11,991 nt of DNA, taken from UBA9926 sp023261215 (lineage in GTDB: Bacteria; Pseudomonadota; Gammaproteobacteria; Pseudomonadales; Azotimanducaceae). Of this stretch, positions 7,304-11,991 are shown one piece after another (positions within the stretch are counted from its first letter, which is position 1; every line of letters begins with the position of its first letter). The stretch is from positions 1 through 11,991 of the forward strand of contig JAYPYV010000067.1 of the NCBI GenBank assembly GCA_038136035.1. Reading direction: 5' to 3'. The notes beneath the pieces were generated by a model. The model was not told where the DNA came from. It did no database searches and worked only from the letters and a program-made list of their open reading frames with translations. A program made the position numbers and the translations under genes.

Positions 7304-7329
7304 ATCGCAAAACGGTCTGATCGCAAAAC
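7304..7329. repeat. Short tandem direct repeat ATCGCAAAAC upstream of HD gene
   Basis: ATCGCAAAAC occurs at 7304-7313 and again at 7320-7329, 16 bp start to start. A partial third TCGCAA lies at 7293-7298. The pair sits about 40-65 bp upstream of the likely -35 box of the HD-domain gene, where an activator or repressor could bind. It may be coincidence. Confidence 0.4.
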
Positions 7330-7368
7330 AGCCTCATGACTTTTGTACCATCGAGTCTTACCCCAACC

Positions 7369-7397
7369 TTGAACGACTTCCGTTCTTGCTCCATAGT
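7369..7397 (+). promoter_or_regulatory. Candidate sigma-70 promoter for the HD-domain gene
   Basis: TTGAAC (7369-7374), a 17-bp spacer and CATAGT (7392-7397) match the consensus at four of six positions in each hexamer. Transcription would start near 7404, leaving a leader of about 19 nt that contains the GGAG ribosome site. It lies inside any longer reading of the downstream gene, which supports the start at 7423. Confidence 0.4.
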
Positions 7398-7422
7398 CCT
7401 CGCACTTTGTCCCGGAGCCTCC

Positions 7423-7998
7423 ATGCGTACCGAAAAATTTCCACGTCTCGAAGCGTCAAGCACCACTGATTCAACCTGGCTCGCGGGCTGGTACCAAATA
7501 CTGCATCTCAAACAAACCTATCGAAAAGGTTGGTTGGAGCGCGGTCTAAGCGAAGCCCATTGCGAGTCCGTGGCCGAGCATAGTTTTGGCGTCGCCATGC
7601 TTGCGCTACTCCTTGGGCGCAACCGACCCGAGCTGAATCTCGAGAAGGTGCTGAGGCTGGCACTGATCCATGATCTGGGTGAAGCCCATGTGGGCGACTT
7701 AACCCCCAACGATGCGGTTCCAAAGGCAGAGAAAACAGCGCGTGAGGAAATCGCTGTTGATGCGATCTTGGCCCATTTCGCAGACTCCACTGAACTCAAG
7801 AAAGACTGGCAAGAATATGAAGATCAAATCTCAGCCGAAGCTCGGTTCGTCAAACAACTCGACCGACTTGAATTTGCGCTTCAAGGCGCCTTGTTTCGTG
7901 ACTCGAGCCAACTCGACACTGCGTCGCTCATTGAGAAAGTCGGACTGGGTCTGACAGATGAGGGGCTAGCGTCCATCTATGAGGACACGTTGGCTTAG
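7423..7998 (+). CDS. HD-domain phosphohydrolase, HDDC2/YfbR-like (probable 5'-deoxynucleotidase)
   Basis: The product is 191 residues from the ATG at 7423, which has GGAG 5 nt upstream. Its HD fold carries metal ligands His53 (ESVAEHS), His83-Asp84 (LALIHDLGEA) and Asp147 (FVKQLDRLE), plus Asp92 in GDLTPND. The blocks YRKGWLERG, KVLRLALIHDLGE, PKAEKTAREE, QEYEDQISAEARFVKQLD follow the HDDC2 / HD_3 group, which includes enzymes that dephosphorylate deoxynucleoside 5'-monophosphates, and is related to E. coli YfbR. A role in nucleotide salvage or pool cleaning is inferred from family. A GTG/ATG-type extension to 7336 exists, but its residues look unlike protein and a promoter falls within it. 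It is convergent with the TRAP permease gene across 90 bp. Confidence 0.9.
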   Translation: MRTEKFPRLEASSTTDSTWLAGWYQILHLKQTYRKGWLERGLSEAHCESVAEHSFGVAMLALLLGRNRPELNLEKVLRLALIHDLGEAHVGDLTPNDAVPKAEKTAREEIAVDAILAHFADSTELKKDWQEYEDQISAEARFVKQLDRLEFALQGALFRDSSQLDTASLIEKVGLGLTDEGLASIYEDTLA

Positions 7999-8050
7999 CC
8001 AAAGAGATCCGCCATCACGAGCATCGCACTTTCATCCGGGAACTTGCCTT

Positions 8051-8081
8051 CAACCCAGTGAGATTGATCTCATGCTGGTTG
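8051..8081. terminator. Imperfect hairpin between convergent genes
   Basis: CAAC-C-CAG-TGAGA, loop TTGA, then TCTCA-TG-CTG-GTTG forms a stem of about 12 pairs with small bulges. It is followed at 8081-8095 by GCGTT-GATCT-AACGC, which overlaps the permease stop codon. The location between two convergent stops suggests transcription termination from both sides, but no T run follows on either strand, so it is not a canonical rho-independent terminator. Confidence 0.35.
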
Positions 8082-8088
8082 CGTTGAT

Positions 8089-9987
8089 CTAACGCGCGCT
8101 CGCTGCCGCGTGACCCTTCGCCCATTCCACGACGCACACGCCTGCCAGCAGACAGCCACTGATCGTTAGCGCCTGCATGAGGTCCACGCCCAAGCGCAAC
8201 CACACAGCCTGAGGCATCATGATGCAGAGGCCAGTGGCGAACACCACCCCAGCACTCAAGTGTGACACCACACCCAAGCCAGGCATCACGCGCTGGCTGG
8301 CATAGGCGACCAGGGCCACGCCAAGCGCGGTCTGCGCAAGATCAACCGCAACCTGACCCGCGGGTGCGTTGCCAATCAAGCTGGGATTGAGCGCGAAGAG
8401 AAACGGCACCAGGTAAATCGCAACACCCAGACGCATGGCTTCAAAGCCGGTCGCGATAGGACTCGCCTGCGCAATCGAAGCCGCTGAAAAAGCACCCAGC
8501 GCGACCGGGGGCGTGATAAATGACAACATGCCCCAGTAAAGAATAAACAGGTGAACCGCCAAGGGCGTGAGCCCGCCACTGATCAACGCAGGCGCAAGCA
8601 CAATCGCGAGGAACACATAAGCCGCCGTTACGGTTAGCCCGATACCTAAAACAAAACTGGTGAGCGCGCCCATCATCAACAAAACCAAAACGTCGGAGCC
8701 CGCCACGAACAAGAGGTCGTTGACCAAGGTGCCCGAAAGGCCCGTCACCGAGAGCGCACCAACAATCAACCCAACCGCACACAAGATGGTCAGCAACTCC
8801 ATCAGAAGCTGACCGATGGCTCTCAGCCAATCGATCCAGCCGGCCAAATTCAGCCGATGCTCAGGCAAACATTGATTGATCAAAAGCAGGACCGCACTCG
8901 CAAGCCAAGGCGCGAGCGTTTCTCGCTGCAACACCAGCAAGAAAACAACGAGCAGACCGAACGACAACAAAAAGGGCCAACCTGATTTCAAGACATCACG
9001 TAATCGGGGGACGTTCTCACGCGCGAGGCCAACGAGCCCATGACGCGCCGCATGCGCATCAAGCTGCAAGAACAGGGCAAAAAAATACAAAAGCGCGGGT
9101 ATGAGCGCGGCCAATGCCACTTGGCCGTAGGGCATTTCAAGGAATGTCGCCATGATGAACGCGGTTGACCCCATGATCGGTGGCAAAAGTACGCCACCCG
9201 TAGAGGCGCATGCCTCCACTGCTGCAGCCGTTTTGGGTGCATAGCCCTGACCGCGCATGGTCGGGATGGTCAGTTGACCGGTGGTCATCACGTTCGTCAC
9301 CACGCTTCCGCTCATCGAGCCCATCAGACCACTGGCAAAGATCGCCACTTTGGCAGAGCCGCCTCTGACCCCACCGAGCGTTGCAAAAGCAAGATCAATA
9401 AAGAAGCGGCCACCGCCGGAACTCTGCAGTGTTGCACCAAATACCAAGAACCCAATGACGATTTGAGCAAATGCCTGAAACGGTAATCCAATGAGACTTT
9501 CGCTACTCATCGCATGATAGGCAGCCGTCTCACGGAGACCAATCGACATCCCCGAGATGAGCGTCGGCATGTGATCCGCCACAAGCGGGTAAAAAGACAG
9601 CAAACCCGTGACGGCAAGCAGCCCGACCCCAGCCACTCGTCGAACGCCCTCCAAAACGGCAACCCAAAGAACCAAGCTCGCCCAAATCGCGTGATCCGGC
9701 GCCATGAACTCCCAACCTTCCTCGAGGATCAACTCGCCATTGAAGAGAAGCCAAAGACTGGCCAGAAAACTGCTGAACGCGAGGGCGACATCAAAAATTT
9801 TGCTGCGTGATGCTTTGGTAAGAAACGACAAAGGCAAGAGCAGCGCAACCAAGGCGTAAAAGTATTGGGTTTCCACCGTCAGCCAACCGCTCGAGAGGGG
9901 GCTTCCAAACAGGCGCAACTGATCCACCACCAAAGCGATGACCAGACCTGCGGCTGAGGGTAACAACACGGTCTTGGAAAAACTCAT
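8089..9987 (-). CDS. TRAP transporter permease, fused 4TM-12TM (TAXI type)
   Basis: This is an inner-membrane permease of a tripartite ATP-independent periplasmic transporter, which imports its ligand using an ion gradient. It is 632 residues and strongly hydrophobic. The N-terminal third (about 10-150) holds the small-subunit (DctQ-like) helices fused to the large DctM-like subunit. DctM hallmarks are clear: GSMSGSVVTNVMTTGQLTIP (223-242), then EACASTGGVLLPPIMGSTAF (258-277), and the mirror repeat SFITPPVALGAFSAASIAQA (489-508). Such fusions pair with TAXI binding proteins, and one is encoded immediately upstream. The ATG at 9987 lies 10 bp after the binding-protein stop, and no good Shine-Dalgarno is close to it, so translation is probably coupled. 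The C-terminal hydrophobic extension (about 545-620) is seen in several TAXI permeases. Confidence 0.94.
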   Translation of the reverse strand: MSFSKTVLLPSAAGLVIALVVDQLRLFGSPLSSGWLTVETQYFYALVALLLPLSFLTKASRSKIFDVALAFSSFLASLWLLFNGELILEEGWEFMAPDHAIWASLVLWVAVLEGVRRVAGVGLLAVTGLLSFYPLVADHMPTLISGMSIGLRETAAYHAMSSESLIGLPFQAFAQIVIGFLVFGATLQSSGGGRFFIDLAFATLGGVRGGSAKVAIFASGLMGSMSGSVVTNVMTTGQLTIPTMRGQGYAPKTAAAVEACASTGGVLLPPIMGSTAFIMATFLEMPYGQVALAALIPALLYFFALFLQLDAHAARHGLVGLARENVPRLRDVLKSGWPFLLSFGLLVVFLLVLQRETLAPWLASAVLLLINQCLPEHRLNLAGWIDWLRAIGQLLMELLTILCAVGLIVGALSVTGLSGTLVNDLLFVAGSDVLVLLMMGALTSFVLGIGLTVTAAYVFLAIVLAPALISGGLTPLAVHLFILYWGMLSFITPPVALGAFSAASIAQASPIATGFEAMRLGVAIYLVPFLFALNPSLIGNAPAGQVAVDLAQTALGVALVAYASQRVMPGLGVVSHLSAGVVFATGLCIMMPQAVWLRLGVDLMQALTISGCLLAGVCVVEWAKGHAAASAR

Positions 9988-9997
9988 AGCAAGGACT

Positions 9998-11203
9998 TCA
10001 CTCTTCCCAAACAGGATTAAAGCCGCGCTCAGACAAGTAGGAGGCGCGATAGGTCATCCATGAGGCAGCAAATGCAGGCTTATCTAAGTCGTCGATACCC
10101 TCACTCGTGGCGAAGCCCTGCCAGGCATCCGCCAACACTTGCTGGCGCGCGACAAGCCCTGCTTGATGGTCCTCGAAGTCCTGGGTCCAGATACCGAGCG
10201 CCCTGAAGTAATCAATGGCACCCGGATGAAATGGCACGACCCATTTGAATCGCTGTCGATCCAGCGCCCAACCGATCGACCCAGGGTCTGCGTCCTTATA
10301 GGCCTCGTAACCCTGATGAATAGCCGCCGTCACAGCATAGACTAAGTCTGAATCCTGATCGGACAACGTCGTGAGCACCGGGTAAGGATAGGTCCCCCCT
10401 TCGTGGGGTGCAGTCTCTGAGATCGCGGCGCCCCGAGTGGCCACATGAGGTTCCAAATAGGGTGCAACCGCGTGCACCCGCTCCCAGCAATCCACATCAT
10501 TGTGGGGCATTTTCAGCCACCGAATTCCATAGGGAGAGGCTTCCATCCGACGGGTCGGCCCCGAGACCGTGGTGGCATAAGCGGTATCAATTTGCCCATC
10601 AATCATCGCATTCCACATCGCGACATAACCAGGGAACTCAACTCGGGTCACATCGTTCCACGTGATTCCGCCACAGGCCATGATCGCCTCAGTTGATATA
10701 TTCAGCGCTGGCGCACCGAACACCCAAGGCACGCGGCGCCCTCTGAGGTCTACAATGTTTTTTACCGGTCCGTTATCCGCAACAGCGATGGCTTGATTGG
10801 AGAGCCCTACTGACATCAAAACCACACGAACGGGCATGGGTCCCCAACGCTTTGAAGCGAATTGAAACACGCCTTCCTGAGCGAAGTAGGTGGCGACCCC
10901 ATTGGCAGAGAACTGCACACGATTGACGCGAAGCGGTAATAAACGAGAAACGTCGTTCTTACCCGGAATGATTCGGAGCGTCATTCGATGACGATCTTTC
11001 ATCATTTTCGCGATGCCCACCGCTTGGTTGTACCCTGTGGTGCCAAGGTTATAGGCGCTCCAAGCCATCGCCCTCGGTAACTCAGGGACCGAGGGTAACG
11101 ATTCTCGCAAAGTCGCCGACGTTTCCTTTGCATCGCCCTGGCAACAGAGCGACACCACCAAACTTCCGGAGAGCAGGAGCACGTTAACCACTTTCGCATA
11201 CAT
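9998..11203 (-). CDS. TAXI-family TRAP transporter substrate-binding protein
   Basis: This periplasmic ligand-binding protein delivers substrate to the adjacent fused TRAP permease. It has 401 residues. A Sec-type signal peptide (hydrophobic core about 5-19) ends near two cysteines (20-21), but these do not make a canonical lipobox. TAXI features include the N-terminal GTTGYNQAVGIAKMM (54-68), PVKNIVDLRGRRVPWVFG (146-163), the segment FPGYVAMWNAMIDGQIDTAY (190-209), and a C-terminal PFHPGAIDYFRALGIW (324-339) common to the family. TAXI ligands are mostly unknown; a few bind glutamate or related acids, so the substrate cannot be assigned. It is first in a two-gene operon with the permease and is divergent from the selenoprotein gene. 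It ends with TGA (9998-10000). The start is ATG at 11203, where only a weak upstream ribosome site (GGGTG) is visible. Confidence 0.93.
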   Translation of the reverse strand: MYAKVVNVLLLSGSLVVSLCCQGDAKETSATLRESLPSVPELPRAMAWSAYNLGTTGYNQAVGIAKMMKDRHRMTLRIIPGKNDVSRLLPLRVNRVQFSANGVATYFAQEGVFQFASKRWGPMPVRVVLMSVGLSNQAIAVADNGPVKNIVDLRGRRVPWVFGAPALNISTEAIMACGGITWNDVTRVEFPGYVAMWNAMIDGQIDTAYATTVSGPTRRMEASPYGIRWLKMPHNDVDCWERVHAVAPYLEPHVATRGAAISETAPHEGGTYPYPVLTTLSDQDSDLVYAVTAAIHQGYEAYKDADPGSIGWALDRQRFKWVVPFHPGAIDYFRALGIWTQDFEDHQAGLVARQQVLADAWQGFATSEGIDDLDKPAFAASWMTYRASYLSERGFNPVWEE

Positions 11204-11413
11204 ATGTCTGGCACCCGCATCGGCTTCAGGCTGGATGAGTCACTGCGAGACTGTGAAGCCCATTAACTTTGACACCAGCTTACTTATCGTCAAGCCCGCC
11301 TCGATCGAACCCGCATCCTACCTGAATGCCTGCTTCTGACCCAGTCACCAATCTGCTAGCATTTGCTCTGCGTAAGATCGAATCATTAAGCATCTCCATT
11401 AAGGGGGCCTCAA
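11204..11413. other. Divergent intergenic region (TAXI operon / selenoprotein)
   Basis: These 210 bp should hold promoters in both directions. For the plus strand there is a weak candidate promoter (entered separately) and a ribosome site, AAGGGGG at 11401-11407. CATTAAG is repeated at 11384-11390 and 11397-11403 just before the start codon. For the minus strand I find no convincing hexamers. Confidence 0.5.
11334..11362 (+). promoter_or_regulatory. Weak candidate promoter of the selenoprotein gene
   Basis: TTCTGA (11334-11339), a 17-bp spacer and TAGCAT (11357-11362) form a pair, and TG at 11354-11355 lies one base before the -10, giving an extended -10. The -35 match is poor (three of six). 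The predicted leader of about 45 nt would include the ribosome site at 11401-11407. Confidence 0.3.
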
Positions 11414-11752
11414 ATGGCTAAAGGCGTCGCCTGGTATTACTTCCGCAAGGGATGAACCACCTGTGTCAAAGCATCCAAGTTTTTGGAAGCCAACCACATC
11501 GATATCAAAGAAACAGTGCCTGCAAGCCGAAAGCTGCAAGCCAGTGATTGCGCAGACGTTGTCGGCTCTGCGAAGAAGCTCATCGCGATGAAGGGCAAGA
11601 AGGTCGAGGAGTTTGACCTGAAGGCTGGACTATCGGACGAGGCCATCGCGGCCATGCTTGGCCCAACCGGGAATCTTCGAGCGCCCACCATGATCTCTGG
11701 ACAAACGGTGCTCGTAGGGTTTAGCGACGAGGTGTTTGGCGCCCATTTTTAA
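11414..11752 (+). CDS. ArsC/Spx-like thioredoxin-fold selenoprotein (Sec encoded by TGA at 11453-11455)
   Basis: Read from the ATG at 11414 through one in-frame TGA (codon 14), the product has 112 residues, the usual ArsC/Spx/YffB length. It starts MAKGVAWYYFRKG, then U14-T-T-Cys17-VKASKFLEANHID. In the family this is YxxxxCxxC(K)KAxxxLexxgi, so Sec replaces the N-terminal catalytic Cys and Cys17 is the partner. The C-terminal part, LSDEAIAAMLGPTGNLRAPT (73-92) then VLVGF, carries the conserved Arg (Arg89) before the cis-Pro strand. Start evidence: AAGGGGG 6 nt upstream, and an in-frame TAA at 11387-11389 excludes longer versions. A SECIS-like stem-loop follows the TGA. Neighbouring genes use TGA as stop, so TGA is not simply a sense codon. 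The likely role is a thiol/selenol reductase (arsenate reductase-like or glutaredoxin-like); the true substrate is unknown. A conventional annotation would start at TTG 11483 and lose the active site. A nonsense mutation is the alternative. Confidence 0.85.
11453..11455 (+). other. UGA recoded as selenocysteine
   Basis: This is codon 14 of the ArsC-like gene. It sits at the position of the catalytic Cys of the family, in U-T-T-C. Coding character, frame and family similarity continue without shift on both sides, as expected for recoding rather than a frameshift. Confidence 0.83.
11462..11499 (+). promoter_or_regulatory. Bacterial SECIS-like stem-loop
   Basis: Seen in sequence: apical stem UCCAA, loop GUUU, UUGGA (11474-11487), a perfect 5-bp stem. 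It is extended across an A/A mismatch by GC (11471-11472) with GC (11489-11490), and after an internal loop by UGUG (11462-11465) with CACA (about 11495-11498). The loop's first base is G (11479), 23 nt after the UGA. The general bacterial SECIS model calls for a G among the first two loop bases and a loop at about 16-37 nt, and this fits both. SelB recognition is inferred, and folding energy was not computed. Confidence 0.7.
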
Positions 11753-11991
11753 CGAGCGCCCCACACCCGAGCTTCTGATTTAACCATCGAGTACGGGGAC
11801 CGACCGCGGCCCTACTTACAAATTGCTCTGACCTCTTTCCAACCCCCGTGGTTATGGTGAAGTACGCCTTGAACGCACTGCCAGAAGGGTCGATCGGGAT
11901 TGCGGTGCCCTGGAGATGGTGGATTCCCGCCACACTGACTCTTAGCAAGCGCACAGTCGTCTGCTACTGTGAGACATTGACTTCCCACCTT
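11753..11991. other. Region after the selenoprotein to the window edge
   Basis: I find no recognisable gene. A plus-strand frame is open from about 11782 to the edge, with an ATG at 11854 (46 codons in window, VKYALNALPEGSIGIAV...). A minus-strand frame (11954-11721) is also open but overlaps the selenoprotein. Neither has a ribosome site or a familiar motif. A 6-bp dyad lies at 11952-11971, and TTGACT at 11977-11982 could be a -35 box of a gene beyond the edge. GGCGC (11738-11742) and GCGCC (11756-11760) flank the selenoprotein stop as a weak stem. Confidence 0.35.
11952..11971. promoter_or_regulatory. Dyad CACAGT-N8-ACTGTG, possible operator
   Basis: This is a perfect 6-bp inverted repeat with an 8-bp spacer, close to the end of the window. 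The half-sites are the reverse order of the LexA box CTGT-N8-ACAG, so LexA is not implied. It may be a regulator site or a small hairpin; the downstream gene is not in the window. Confidence 0.3.

Noticed and set aside
11483..11752. An 89-codon ORF starting at TTG as the real gene
   Set aside because: The TTG lies in the descending side of the SECIS-like stem with no ribosome site, and the protein would lack the active-site strand and the U/C-T-T-C motif.
11414..11752. Pseudogene by nonsense mutation, or a genetic code with TGA as Trp
   Set aside because: The TGA falls exactly on the catalytic Cys position, the rest is intact, and a SECIS-like hairpin follows. TGA terminates yggX and the TAXI binding-protein gene, and Trp is encoded by TGG, including codon 7 of this gene.
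11721..11954. Minus-strand ORF of 77 codons near the right edge
   Set aside because: It overlaps the selenoprotein 3' end antisense, has no recognised motif and no Shine-Dalgarno, and its composition looks random.
11952..11971. LexA/SOS box
   Set aside because: The half-sites are in the opposite order (ACAGT...ACTGT) from the gammaproteobacterial CTGT-N8-ACAG consensus.

Overview
The window looks like chromosomal DNA of a free-living, probably marine, gammaproteobacterium. It is moderately GC-rich (by eye) and most likely comes from a draft or metagenome assembly. The AsmA-like tail, mutY and yggX order is typical of Gammaproteobacteria. A TAXI-type TRAP uptake system, a very long exported propeller-amidohydrolase and an apparent selenoprotein fit an aquatic heterotroph. 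A run of exactly 100 N flanked by an identical 55-base sequence shows that two contigs were joined at 2689-2788.

Layout. 1-1451 (+): the 3' end of an AsmA-like gene, mutY (adenine DNA glycosylase) and yggX (iron trafficking and oxidative protection), tightly packed. 1687-2508 (-): a classical SDR oxidoreductase. 2515-2859: the intergenic scaffold gap. 2860-6222 (-): a 1120-residue exported TolB/PD40 beta-propeller fused to an amidohydrolase. 6381-6854 (+): ybaK, a Cys-tRNA(Pro) deacylase, whose stop overlaps that of a small convergent HNH-motif protein (6851-7207, -). 7423-7998 (+): an HDDC2/YfbR-like HD phosphohydrolase with its own likely promoter. 8089-11203 (-): a two-gene TAXI TRAP operon, with the periplasmic binding protein first and the fused 4TM-12TM permease second. 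11414-11752 (+): an ArsC/Spx-like thioredoxin-fold protein whose catalytic Cys codon is an in-frame TGA.

The main discovery is that last gene. An ordinary ORF caller would see only an 89-codon fragment beginning at a TTG at 11483. Reading through the TGA at 11453 gives a complete 112-residue protein with a Shine-Dalgarno, an ATG start, a U-T-T-C redox motif at the family's active site and the family's conserved C-terminal Arg region. A stem-loop with G at the first loop position lies at SECIS distance downstream. TGA is used as a normal stop by yggX and the TAXI binding-protein gene in the same window, so a recoded genome is unlikely.

Only partial functional links are visible. mutY and yggX both relate to oxidative damage and iron-sulfur maintenance, and the selenoprotein is probably also a redox enzyme. 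The TRAP operon is divergent from the selenoprotein gene across a 210-bp intergenic region, but whether they are functionally linked is unknown.
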